Origin: Petrosia ficiformis
Taxonomy: Eukaryota; Porifera; Demospongiae; Haplosclerida; Petrosiidae
DNA length: 64,000 nt
Reading direction: 5' to 3'
Assembly (NCBI GenBank): GCA_947044365.1
Contig: OX345636.1
Location: forward strand, 24,957,466 to 25,021,465
Part shown: positions 22,595 through 34,255 of the stretch, piece after piece
Numbering within the stretch: the first letter of the stretch is position 1
How the letters are laid out: each line of letters begins with the position of its first letter
Made by a program: the position numbers and the translations under genes
Notes under the pieces: generated by a model
Told to the model about the DNA's origin: nothing
Database searches by the model: none
Seen by the model: only the letters and a program-made list of their open reading frames with translations

Positions 22595-24480
22595 TTGAAA
22601 GATATCACACTCACGAGGGATACTGGAACTTCAGAGGTATTTGTGATGGATTGTGCACCCCTTTGTTCAGATTACTTTCAAGGTTTAGATGGGACTGCTA
22701 AGCTTTGTTACAAAGAAAAACTTGAAAAGCTTGGAAGGATAGAGGACCCATACCTTCACTGGGAACATAGCACACTAAAAGAAGAAGACTGGCAAAACTG
22801 GCCGAAGGTGGAATACCCCGACATCTACAATTTTCTAATTCAGTCTCCTAGCATCTACACTGGCGAATCATTGAAGGCATATAAAAGCCTGGATGGATAT
22901 AATTATTACATGAATGGCTGGATAGATAAGGCCACTGTATGCAAATTGCCAAAATTGTCCAAACATCTACTTGGCTACTGGTTGTGTGAAGCCTTCACAA
23001 AGCTTGTCAGCTATATATTCCTGTCAAGCCATGGGTTGCTGTCAAAACTGAAGGAACTGTTGTTGTGGGCACACTGTACGTGCATGGCCAGACTAGGAGA
23101 AGCGTGTTTACACATTGCTGCACTTTTATTCTTGTTAGAAGGGAATACTCTCTATCGAAATAATCAGTCATGCACATCTTTGCCATGCTCCTGGCTATCA
23201 CCTTCTTTCCACAATGTCCCTTTTGCACAGCTGGCCAATATTGATTTCTCCACTCCACAAGCAAAAAGACAATAAGTTCATGGCAGCTCCACCAATGTGG
23301 TTAAAGCAGACAAGGTGGCAACGAAAGCTCTAACAGCCCAAGAGCTTGATTCACTCTACAAAGAACTATTCGGAGCAGGTAAACCAGTTATTCTTTCACT
23401 TATACCTGGCTATTCTGAGCTATATATACCAACTGTATTCCAAAGGTGTTTTGCCTAATCCTGTCAAGTTTTTTTGATGTGAAGAACCTTGAACTTTCTT
23501 ATCATGATCTTCTTAGCAAGTGTGAAGAGTTTTTCAATGCCTATACTATCGCACCTACGCTGGCAAAGGCTTTAGAAGAGAAAACCAAAGATCAAGCACG
23601 TCCCAGGATCTGGTTTCATCAAAGATCGGGTAGAGTGACAGCTTCAAAATTTAAATCAGCACTGTGTACAGATGTAACACAGCCATCACAATCTTTAATT
23701 AAGGCTATTTGTTATCTCGAGAGTACCAGTACATTTAAATCCAATGCCACAAGGTGGGGTTGTGATCATGAGAAGCAAGCAGGTATGGAGTATGAAAACA
23801 GGATGTAAAATGTGTAAGAAACATGTAAACTTTACAATGTTGAAGATTGGATTCCTTATTTCTCCTTCCCATCCGTTGATGGGTGCATCACCTGATGGCA
23901 TCATCAAGTGTAGGTGCTGTGGGTCTGGGGTACTAGAAATTAAATGTCCTTATTCATGTCATGAGAAGACCATTGAGGAAAGAATTGATGAATCGAGATT
24001 CTTCCTGCATGAGAAAAATGGAGAAATTTTACTTGATGTGTACCATGCATATTACTTTCAGGTACAGGTTCAGATGAAGTTTAGTGATGCTCAATATTGT
24101 GATTTTGTGGTTTGGAGTGCTAATAGTTTGTTTGTGCAGCGCCTGTATTTAGATGAACCTTTCATCTCTATAGCTTTGGAGAAATGTAAACAGTTCATTA
24201 AAGTTGGTATTCTTCCTGAAAGTTTAGGGAAGTGGTATTCACAAGAACCTAGGTCATTAACAACAGATGCAAATACTAACCTTGTTGAAAGTGATCCTAT
24301 GCATGACGAGGATGACTTTGAGGAACAAGACATTTGGTGCTACTATAGGAAAGGAGAGTCTGGAACCATGATTGCATGTGACAATCAAGCATGTCCTATT
24401 CAGTGGTTTCATGCAGTCTGCTTACACTTAAAGAAAATTCCAAATGGGAAATGGTTGTGCCCAGAATGGAACAGTAAGAA
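22595..24480 (+). pseudogene. SWIM-YqaJ nuclease-PHD protein of the ISL2EU-like element
   Basis: An N-terminal region (LHWEHSTLKEEDWQNWPKVE) is followed, after a frameshift near 23070, by a SWIM zinc finger (CTCMARLGEACLHIAALLF). After further frame changes comes a YqaJ/lambda-exonuclease fold: SGRVTASKF, RWGCDHEKQA, GASPDGIIKC with Asp, and VLEIKCPY with the Glu-x-Lys pair. A C-terminal PHD-like finger (MIACDNQACPIQWFHAVC) follows, with two expected zinc ligands altered (CYY where CYC is expected, CPEW where CPxC is expected). The family would be a 5'-3' DNA exonuclease or nicking accessory. Frameshifts, stops and ligand loss make this copy inactive. Confidence 0.8.
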
Positions 24481-24523
24481 TGTAAAGAAATGCAATGTAA
24501 AACAAGTGTATAGAGAAAAAAAA

Positions 24524-24959
24524 CATCCCTATGATTGCTTTACAAATTTAAGTAAAGATAAACGTATCTCTATGACTGCTTTGTGGTGTCCAGCATTCGG
24601 TAATCATGGCTGACTTTATCAAGCATGAAAGACAACAGCTTATTATTTTGATTATCTACTCTCCTGACCTTTCAAAGGACCTTGTAGAACTTTAGGAATA
24701 TATTTCAGGCAGAATAGCTAGCTATTAGTTCCAGTTTCTACGTAAGCTACACAGATTTCTTTCTGCTGCTGTGTAGAGCTTGATCAATGATCGCGCGTTC
24801 TTTTACGCGCCACGCCCATTAATTGACCGAGCCCCCGGGAATGATGTAACTTCCTTAACTACGTATACAACGCATACTTGCGTAAGTGGACACAAGAAAA
24901 TATATATATATAATTTTATAAACATACATCGAACCCGTGGGAAAGCAATCATAGGGATG
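24524..24959. mobile_element. TIR element with CATCCCTATGATTGCTTT ends (436 bp)
   Basis: Perfect 18-bp inverted ends. Internal landmarks AGAATAGCTAGCTATTAG and GGGAATGATGTAACTTCCTTA recur in partial copies at 4005-4205, 9044-9300, 10370-10470 and 56353-57849. Non-coding. Inserted after the PHD-like segment of the YqaJ gene. Confidence 0.8.
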
Positions 24960-25178
24960 GCCCTGCGGGCCATAAAAACTTAGCAAGTAAATATCAATGA
25001 CTCCATGCAGCTCCAATTATTAATTTTAAATAATTATGATAAATAATCTCATCATATATTGTTCTATTGTCAATGTCAGCTATTGATCACAAAAAATGTT
25101 TATTATAATTATTACTTATAGTGTGATTTTTACAATTATTTTGATGGTTAATAATAATTATCAAATGAGATAACTGAC

Positions 25179-26725
25179 TCACACAAGTAACATAAAGCAC
25201 AAAAAAATTACGACGATTTTGTCCAATACACTAATTTTGTCACTTTTAGTACACATAATGAATTTCACAGGTAGCGTTGATTCCAGAATGGTATATTTCT
25301 GATGAACCAACCCTATCACTCGTTCTACATGAATACGTATACGTGACAGGTCACGAGCAACATCAACTTCTGCTTTACTCAATTGTTTTTTTCCTCTGGT
25401 ATAAGGTGGGAGCTTCACTTGAACACAATAAAGTCCAGCACTATCATGTATGTTAAATCCCCTGTCTGCTAAGATTAAGTCACCAGGTAAAAGATTTTCT
25501 AAAAGATCACAGTGTTCTGTTAAATACACATCAGACATACGACCACCCCATGCTTTTGATAGGTAAGTAATTGCACCCTGTGGGGTTATTCCAATGAGAA
25601 ACTTCACTGTGTTGTGGTGTTTGTAATTTGACCAGGTCTGTGCTCTTGCCTTCAAGTTTGTCAGTGTCTCAATAAACACCTCGAAGCAATCTATTATTAT
25701 GACACATTTTCCATATTTTCTTCTAAAACTCATGGCCATAGTTCTTATCAATTCATCCCTATCTGGCCACTTTACAAGAGATCCTAGTCGAACATACAAA
25801 ATATATATCCATTTTTGCATTTGTCTAGTTACAGTAGACTGGCTCACATTAAATCTGTAGGCTAGGTCTTGATCCCCTATGTTAAGACGGAGTTTAATGA
25901 GAACTATAACAAAAAGCTGAAAGAGAGAGAGTGAAGTCCTGCTACCAGCTTCTACGCCTGATGATACAAAGTTGAACACAGCCTTTAGAGTTTTGTAATT
26001 TGGTAATCCAGTAAAGTACTTGACCTTTTCATCATGATCCTCAAAATACTTCTCTCCAAATAACTGCTCGTCTTGAGGAAGTGTTGTCTGACTGGCTCTT
26101 AACTGCTCACACTCCACTTTCAATGCTTCATTCTCTTCCTTCAGTGCTTTATTCTCTTCTTTCAATGCAGCGCACTCAACAGCAAGGTTCCTCTTTTCTT
26201 CAACCAACTTGAGATTGAGTGTTTGGACATCTTTTAACATGGCTCTGTCCGCCTCCAATTCTTTCATGGTAAGAGCAGTCATTGTAAAAATACCAGAGTG
26301 TGGCTCGCAGTAAGTTGTGCCATTACCAATCTCGGAAAGTGTCAGTAGAGACCTTGTTTATCTCCGAGTTCAGTCCTTCTTCTCTTTGCTTGAGATGCTC
26401 TCTCAAAACGCTTCATCACTTCCTTTAATCTTCACTTCATTGGACTTTAGATATAAGAAAACAGTGAGGGCACATAGTCTGGGGACAGTGGATCATCGTT
26501 CTTCAATCCAGAAACAAAATGAGCACTACAAATCCACAAATGCCTTGTAGGTTCCCAGTGTTTTCGTGCTACAGCAGCTATCCACTTCGATCTCCTGCTA
26601 TTTTCTTTAAAAAAATGGTAAAAATGAATGCCAGAACCTTTCTTGTAACGATTTGCACAGCCGATTGCACAACAGCTCTCGCCTATTTCTGAACGGTTTT
26701 TGCCACTCAAGATAGTTCGTAGCAA
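25179..26725 (-). pseudogene. THAP-DDE transposase of the ISL2EU-like element
   Basis: The minus strand starts with a THAP zinc finger at 26690-26450 (CCAIGCANRYKKGSGIHFY, then RHLWICSAHF and PDYVPSLF). A spacer shows frame changes and a stop (about 26285-26450), then a leucine-heptad coiled coil (EEENKALKEENEAL-type repeats). The DDE_4 catalytic domain follows: IIIDCFEVF, LILADRGFNIHD and RIHVERVIG. No ATG precedes the THAP finger before an upstream TAG, so the start codon is lost. The DDE residues are intact, but frame breaks between THAP and coiled coil make it non-functional. Confidence 0.85.
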
Positions 26726-26775
26726 CGGTTGCTATGTTTTGAACGCGTTTGTTTATGTCATCGCATAAACTCTAT

Positions 26776-28137
26776 ACATACATACATACATAATTATATA
26801 TAGATACATGTACGTACAACTACATACATACATATAATACATACAGCAGAGGACATAAAAACGTTAACGTTTTGTAATCGTTCTACTATCGTTCTCTGAT
26901 TCGTTTACGATTAAAAATCATTTTTATGACTGTGACCATTTTTAAAAACTACTGTTTGTGCATGCGCATTTCAACAAGAAATCATGAATGCCAAATATGG
27001 ACGTCACCGCTGACAACTACACTTTCAAACACTCACCTTGCTGCTTTCTTACTGGAACTACTGGGGCGGCCAACTTGCTAAATTTGACTGACTCAATGAC
27101 ATCTGTGCTAAGTTGTCAATCCACTTCTCTTATCCTTCAGAACATAAGGGACAGACCTAGCATTATAAAAGTTTGGTAATGCTTTGGAATCCACTGGGAC
27201 TCAACACGATGGATTTCTCCTAGCTCAAACTTTAAATACAGTTAATTTTTGTAACACCACATCTTAATGTGATTTACTCATTTTGATCCCTTTTCAATCC
27301 AGCTTGTGACCTGTCTCTCCCTACCAAAGAAGGACCTTTCCCTTTAACAAACAGTACTTGTAGTTGAGCTGACTGCTCCTTTTATGCAACATCTAAAGAG
27401 ATGGAGTGGTGATGGTGGAGGATTGTGTTTACCAGTGTTGGTAACTTCATCAGCATCAACCTCCTGTTCATTTCAGTTTACACTCAATGATGAACAGACT
27501 ATAACGACTCTGTTATCATTAAACTACCTACCCCACACCTGCTGCCAATAGATCATAAGTATCTACTATTCACTGCTCCAGTGTCATCTATTGAGTTGCA
27601 GCATCAATAGAATGATCTGTTTACGAAGGAAAGCTCCTATCCATTGTCAGTATTGATGAGCTCTCCAGGATCTCTTCCTCCACCACCTCATCATATCTGA
27701 GTTGTTATATGTATAACCATGGATACTACTGTACGTAAAGAATTCTTGAAGTTCACAGATCAGGTGCGGCTGGGGACAAGACTATAGAGCATGTATCACA
27801 AACTGAGGCGAATGTACATACATGCAGTTATGTCACAGTCAGAGCTTTGAAGTCGGGACATTATGACAATAATCCATTTTCACAATAAACGTTACACAAC
27901 AAATGAGAGAGAGAGAGAGAGGTAAACTATGATTGATACACAGGCACAAGAGATTTAGAAACAAAGGCAAAAAGAAAAAAAAGTGACGTATACCATATTG
28001 TAACTATAATATCAACACACACAAGCAACTAACCAAAAAGGTGAGATATAAATAAATCAGCAACCAGATACCTTTACACTTTCAAATACAAGAACAAACA
28101 ACCAGCAACAACTTGTACACTGCTTGTAAGAATGAGC
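26776..28137. other. Gene-free stretch
   Basis: Starts with a GTAT/ACATAC microsatellite region. About 26985-27060 shares a block (CTTTCAAACACTC, CTTGCTGCTTTC) with 31045-31110 inside a TTAA MITE. A GA run is at 27904-27921. No coding exon is supported. Confidence 0.5.
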
Positions 28138-28530
28138 AACCAAACGACTCAGTAGTGGTGGGTGATACTTATATTGATATTTTGGAGGTACTTATTTGAT
28201 TACACTGCACATGCGCACACATGATTTGCACATCTGGAAAAAGTGTGTAGGTGGGTTGGTACGTATGTGTACGTGTATATGAGTCTAAGACGTATGTACT
28301 ATGTACTCAGACTCATACTTTTCCACATCTTACACAGTGACACACTGCAAATTTGCACTTTGGAGCTGTTTATATATATTATATAAAACTTAGAAATAAG
28401 TTAAAATCTTTGTTACTTTCCCCTAGTTCCAAACTTTATCATGTCTTTTTTTCCTTTTTAAAAGTGTGTCAGTAATTGAAAATATTTTTGTCAGTAATCA
28501 TAATTGTTCCAATGTCACCCACCACTAGTA
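28138..28530. mobile_element. MITE with TAGTGGTGGGTGA ends
   Basis: The left end AGTAGTGGTGGGTGATAC and the right end TGTCACCCACCACTAGTA are inverted repeats. A rearranged partial copy in the opposite orientation lies at 51900-52190. Probably hAT-type given the end style; the target duplication was not resolved. Confidence 0.65.
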
Positions 28531-29339
28531 GGTAAGCAAATTTATATGGGGGATTACAGGAAATTCAGTTGGAAAAGTATTGATGCTTCAAAATATTTGA
28601 ACCATCACAATGTTCACACTGCATGGGATTGATGTGATAATAGTTAATAATTTTGGGGGGAGTTAATACAGGACAATGCTACATACTCATTCCTTATACA
28701 TCAGTGGATTTATACATTTCGCTAAATTGAATCTTTATGTAGTTCATTCCTTTTTTAAGTGCAAGATGTTTATTAAATGAAGACAATTTTATTCGGTTCA
28801 AAGATTTTTGGTTTGATTAGTAGATTATTAACAGTACATTAAGTGAAATCAACAAAAAATCTTGTAAAAATTAAGACTGGTAGGTAGGAAATTATATATG
28901 GAACTTGGGTCCAGTGATTATAAATGTGATATAGCAAACATAGCACAACAAACAAACAAACAAACAAACAAAAATAAAGGTGAGTAAAAAATTAACAACT
29001 ATTAATTTTGCATGTAAAATTAATGATGATTACTAGCTGATGCAAGAGTACCTCCTACCTATGGAACTTAGGTTATACCGGGAACTTATGAGCACTGCTC
29101 ATACATAAACACATACATACATACTGCATATATATACATATGTATGTGTAACATCATTCTCATGATTAAAGAAAAAATTATCTTCTATGCAAACTAACAA
29201 AGTAATTATTGTGATATCATATATCTTGATTACCTGGTTCTATTACCAACAAGCCAAGTAAAGTGACTTTTGTTTTAACCTTGTCCAAAAGTTTACAGAG
29301 AAGATATCACAGAGAATATATATATCACATAGATCAAAT
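28531..29339. other. Gene-free AT-rich stretch
   Basis: An (AAAC)n run at about 28950-28972; nothing else recognised. Confidence 0.5.
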
Positions 29340-29549
29340 TTGAAGATGAGAAGTTTCATGAACATCAATGATCAAGACAATTATTACGATAAAGACTCTG
29401 AAACATCTGATGAAGATAAAGTTGTCATAATACCGAATCCAATAACTAGTGATGATCACATTCAAGAGACTTGTAACAATGGAAGCGTTAATGAAGAAGT
29501 CACCAATACAGGCAATGTGTCTCGATATACAAGGAGGAACTGTAAATAA
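29340..29549 (+). other. Possible acidic terminal exon, unrecognised
   Basis: A 69-residue open frame rich in Asp, Glu, Asn and Thr (DKDSETSDEDKVVIIPNP). It ends in a basic tail (SRYTRRNCK) and is followed by an AATAAA-like ATTAAAG about 80 bp later. Composition looks protein-like, but no homologue, splice partner or promoter can be assigned. Could be chance. Confidence 0.2.
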
Positions 29550-29849
29550 CTGACCTCTTATGGGATGGTTTTATAAGTCTATGCATTATTCATATTCATG
29601 GTCAGTATTTTTTGATGTCTGTGGTTTTACTTTATTAAAGTTTCCAAGTTGTTTTGTTGCTGTTAAGTCTATCTCTTCTCTATTATATCCACTAAGATAT
29701 TTTTAAAAATAGTAAATCGCAGGTCAACTACAGGACACTACATTTATAATTGTAAAATACTAATTATTGTATTGTTTTGACAATATCTAATTATGCACAA
29801 AATTACTAACCTTGCTCCACTAAAAGTGACCCCCAAACACTTGATTAAT

Positions 29850-30820
29850 GAGCATTGTCAGGGCACTAGATAAGCTTACTTGTCTGAACAAACATCAGAT
29901 GAATCTCTATGGGCGGTCATCCCTACATGAGAGTAAAATACAAATATACAGAAATTATTACAGTAATCCTTTCAAAGAATGTCATATCTCAGGTTTAGGT
30001 AAATTCCTGAAAAAAATTATCAATAGTATGCAGGTTTATGCTTGCCTATATTTCTAGCTTGAGTGCACCATTTTGGAACTTGCAAAAACAATAGTAGGGA
30101 CCATTGTTTTTGCAAGTTCCAAGGTGCCTAGGCACATTTCCATCTTTGTTGATCCACATTGTGCGTCAGAACCTTGTGTTAGAACTACATGTACATGTGC
30201 ATTACACAACATGTTTGTGATCGTAGACGTAGCAAAAATAATTCACCTCTGCTCATGTATAATGTGAGCTAATACTTCATGTTTCACTAGAAACAGGTTA
30301 TGATAACATATATATCCTAATATCCAGATATTTGATACATGTATTTCTAAAGCTAGACTATATAGTATTACACTAATTACAGCATTAGATAACAGTCATG
30401 CGACTTTTCACAATTTGCATTAAAAGAGAGGTAATGATGTTTGAATACTGCAGAGCATTGTAAGTAGATGTAATTTGACATACTTTATGTGCAAGCGACT
30501 AGTATACATGAACAGAGGTGGACTATTTTCACTGTGATCCACAAATGGTGTATAATTCACATGTATTTATTTCTCACATAATATAACATTTCTGACCCAC
30601 CAAGAAGGTGGAAAGTAGGCAAACGTAAACCTTGGAACATGCAGAAACAATGGGTATGATGCTACATCCCACAAGGTGGTGCACCCAAGCTGGAAATATA
30701 GGCATGCATAAACCATGGTCGATATGTTATTTATTTACTGCTGTATGTAATGTATGCACTTGCATGTTTGATTGCTCAACTGAAAAGACTAATGGAACTG
30801 CTTTAATTTCTATGAAGATA
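29850..30820. other. No supported gene; contains a hairpin
   Basis: Short open frames only. 30073-30122 is a hairpin: TTGGAACTTGCAAAAACAAT and its exact reverse complement around a 10-bp loop. Confidence 0.6.
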
Positions 30821-30823
30821 TGA

Positions 30824-31479
30824 TTAACCCTTTACCGACGAAGGTTGCATATATGCAACATTTGAATAATGCATTAATTAATTTGCAACCTAAATAGCAA
30901 AAGGCAAATTTATGATAGAATCTTTAAATATAGAAGAAACTAACAAGCACACACTACGAAGAAGACATTTAGTTAGTTTAAATTAGGGAAAACGTCAAGT
31001 TCTAGGCCAAATAAAAAGTGATAAAGACGCTAAGTATGGGCGTCGCTGCTGACTACTACACCGACTTTCAAACACTCGTCTTGCTGCTTTCCTATATCTA
31101 ACGAAGCATGTTTTTGGTATCAATGGCTTTCTTAGAAGGTCTTCTGTATGACTAAGTGAGTTAAAAGTCATGGTTGCTTAAACTTTAGGCATTATACAGA
31201 CTAGACAAAAAGTGGGTGTTGCCTGTCGACTGCTATACTTACAAACGTTCGCCTTTCCCTCTTCCTGCTGATAACAAAGCATACATTTTACATCAGTGGG
31301 TTTGTTAAAGACTCTTCTTTCCAAAAAGTAAGTTAGAATGTTGAGTCTTATAAAATATGAGAGTTATAGAGTTGAAAAAAGCTATATAGATCTTAAGGCT
31401 CCGCCCACACAATATTTCCTAATTAAATTTAGGTTAATAACGAAAACGTTTATTTTTATTATAGTCGGTAAAGGGTTAA
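30824..31479. mobile_element. TTAA-flanked piggyBac-like MITE (CCCTTTACCGAC ends, 656 bp)
   Basis: TTAACCCTTTACCGAC and GTCGGTAAAGGGTTAA are perfect 16-bp inverted ends including TTAA. The interior has a degenerate internal repeat of the block CGTCGCTGCTGACTACTAC and CTTTCAAACACTC. No transposase. Confidence 0.85.
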
Positions 31480-31567
31480 ATAATTAATTAGTTGCACTTC
31501 CCACTTGGACTATTTTATAATACAGTGTATTGTATAACATAGAAATTATCTTTTTTTTTGTGCATAC

Positions 31568-31684
31568 CATTGCAAGTAATCTCATCCAACAAAAAGCCAT
31601 TATTACATCCACAAATGAAGCTTCCATTAGTATTTGTACATATTTGGGAGCAATTGTGTGTTCCATCACTATACTCATCAATAT
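31568..31684 (-). CDS. Calcium-binding EGF-like exon (isolated)
   Basis: A minus-strand 117-bp exon between ...AAACAG and GTATGC with symmetrical 1-1 phase, as is usual for EGF exons. It encodes DIDEYSDGTHNCSQICTNTN, then GSFICGCNNGFLLDEITCN. D-I-D-E, the N-x-x-G-S-F segment and five of the six cysteines are present. The first cysteine (normally D-I-D-E-C) is tyrosine. Extracellular adhesion or matrix module. Degenerate relatives lie at 32187-32301 and 32485-32530, so this is part of a duplicated, decaying EGF gene. Confidence 0.6.
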
Positions 31685-32186
31685 CTGTTTGGAAGAAAAT
31701 AGACAAATGTATCAACAATTTTTGCATACGTACATAGTGCATAGTGTTGTCCTATACTTGTATAAGTAATTTATGTATAGGTGCCTAAACCTAAGGTAAT
31801 AAATAGATATAGCTAGGCAAGTAGTATAGGGTAGACACAATATTTTACAGACAGAAGAATTAAACTTTATGGTACTATTTTGCTGTAGGAAAAGATTGAT
31901 ACTACACTCAGAATCATAGTTATTTTTTGAGCTATTTCCATCTTTTTTTAGTAGTTTGTATCAACATAAATGGCTAGAACAGAGCTAAAAATTACCACAT
32001 ATACTATTATAGTATAGGTATTGATAGAGGCAATTGTATTTCTGGTCTACAGCATATGCAAAACCTAGTACTAGTATACTGTATAGGTATAACACTAATA
32101 GTACATATTTCTGTAAGTAACATTCAGATAAGTGTGAATGTATAACATAACTGTCTACGGTATATGCGTTTCTACTGCATACAGTT

Positions 32187-32530
32187 GCAAGTTACTCTGT
32201 CAGTATCCAGTAGATAGCCATTGTTACATCCACATTGTTACTCTTCATTGTTTGTACATATTTGGAGCAATTGTGTGTTATATTACTACACTCATCAATA
32301 TCTGAAAGGTTGAAATGAATGTATGCATATTCATAAATATAAGTATATAATTACACATAATGTGTACTTATGTATGTCTGTACATAATATGTATGAATGT
32401 ACATTATCTAAGCACATACTGATAGATATGTATATGTATGTCTGTATTGCCCTGAAGTATGTATGCACATGTTTGTATGTAAATACTACATATGCATACC
32501 ATTACAAGTAGATCCATCAATATCCAGTAG
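32187..32530 (-). pseudogene. Degenerate EGF-like exons
   Basis: 32301-32187 (minus) starts DIDECSNITHNCS, then shifts frame and meets a stop where the consensus loop should be, resuming with CNNGYLLDT. 32530-32485 keeps only the end of a module (LLDIDGSTCNG) before a GTATGC donor. These are remnants of the same gene as 31568-31684. Confidence 0.6.
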
Positions 32531-32696
32531 ATAGATTAGCAAGTGCTTAAATATAGAAGACCTTCCTTGAAGGCACCAAACATTAGAGCTAGTCACAGTT
32601 GATATATATGTACAAGTATGGTAGATACTAGATCAGTATACACATGTACATGTATATACAACAAAGGAATGCCAATTAATCAAATGTACAATACAG

Positions 32697-34052
32697 TTAA
32701 GCATTATTACAGTAGGGCTAATGCATACACTCCTGGTAATGTGTTATTGACATGACAGTGAAGCATTGTGTTCTATAGCTACTGTAGGGCTAATGCATAC
32801 ACTCCTAATAATGTGTTATACAGTGAAGCATTGTGTTCTATAGCTACTGTAGGGTTAATGCATACACTCCTGATAATGTGTTATACAGTGAAGCATTATG
32901 TTCTATAGCTACTGTAGGGCTAATGCATACACTCCTGATAATGTGTTATACAGTGAAGCATTATGTTCTATAGCTACTGTAGGGCTAATGCATACACTCA
33001 TAATAATGTGTTATACAGTGAAGCATTGTGTTCTATAGCTACTGTAGGGCTAATGCATACACTCCTAATAATGTGTTATTGACATGACAGTGAAGCATTG
33101 TGTTCTATAGCTACTGTAGGGCTAATGCATACACTCCTGATAATGTGTTATACAGTGAAGCATTATGTTCTATAGCTACTGTAGGGCTGATGCATACACT
33201 CCTGATAATGTGTTATACAGTGAAGCATTATGTTCTATAGCTACTGTAGGGCTAATGTGAACACTCCTGATAATGTGTTATTGACATGACAGTGAAGCAT
33301 TGTGTTCTATAGCTACTGTAGGGTTAATGCATACACTCCTGATAATGTGTTATACAGTGAAGCATTATGTTCTATAGCTACTGTAGGGCTAATGTGAACA
33401 CTCCTAATAATGTGTTATACAGTGAAGCATTATGTTCTATAGCTACTGTAGGGCTAATGCATACACTCCTGATAATGTGTTATACAGTGAAGCATTATGT
33501 TCTATAGCTACTGTAGGGCTGATGCATACACTCCTGATAATGTGTTATACAGTGAAGCATTATGTTCTATAGCTACTGTAGGGCTAATGTGAACACTCCT
33601 GATAATGTGTTATTGACATGACAGTGAAGCATTGTGTTCTATAGCTACTGTAGGGCTAATGTGAACACTCCTAATAATGTGTTATACAGTGAAGCATTAT
33701 GTTCTATAGCTACTGTAGGGCTAATGTGAACACTCTTCATAATGTGTTATACAGTGAAGCATTATGTTCTATAGCTACTGTAGGGCTAATGTGAACACTC
33801 TTCATAATGTGTTATTGACATGACAGTGAAGCATTGTGTTCTATAGCTACTGTAGGGCTAATGTGAACACTCCTAATAATGTGTTATACAGTGAAGCATT
33901 ATGTTCTATAGCTACTGTAGGGCTAATGTGAACACTCCTAATAATGTGTTATACAGTGAAGCATTATTATTGTAGGGCTAATGCATACACTCGTGATAAT
34001 GTGTTATTGAAATGACAGTGAAGCATTATGTTCTATAGCTACTGTAGGGCTT
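32697..34052. repeat. 65-bp satellite, about 21 tandem units
   Basis: The unit runs from TGAAGCATTATGTTCTATAG through CTACTGTAGGGCTAATG, then CATACACTCCTGATAATG and TGTTATACAG. Variants are CATACAC versus TGAACAC, and TTATACAG versus the longer TTATTGACATGACAG. The longer junction is usually followed by GCATTGTG rather than GCATTATG. The first and last-but-one units are shortened. No open frame spans the array. Confidence 0.95.
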
Positions 34053-34255
34053 ATGTATAACATTAAACAAACACACCTAGTACAAATGCACATGCACAAA
34101 CATTACAGCAGATGTAGCCACAAAGCTTCAAAGGGAGAAGTTTAGCTTCAAAAATGTTCCCCAGCTTTATTTTGAACACAGTGTATATGTATAAAAATAC
34201 AATGTACATGTACATCATGAATATATGTATTGCTGAATACAACACATGTACTAAC

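Larger units (their letters stand above)
19986..26773. mobile_element. ISL2EU-like DNA transposon, with nested insertions
   Basis: Terminal inverted repeats of about 80 bp start AGAGTTTATGCGATGACATAA and continue through AGCAACCGTTGCTACGAA to TTGAGTGGCAAAA on both sides, flanked by a 2-bp AT duplication (19984-19985 and 26774-26775). Inside are a minus-strand THAP plus DDE transposase and a plus-strand SWIM/YqaJ/PHD gene. A transposase together with a YqaJ nuclease is the known signature of the ISL2EU superfamily. A pogo element (20120-22430) and a TIR element (24524-24959) are inserted, so the parent was about 4 kb. Both own genes carry breaks, so the copy is dead. Confidence 0.85.

Noticed and set aside
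32697..34052. CRISPR-like array
   Set aside because: Units are directly abutting without unique spacers and the context is eukaryotic; this is a satellite.
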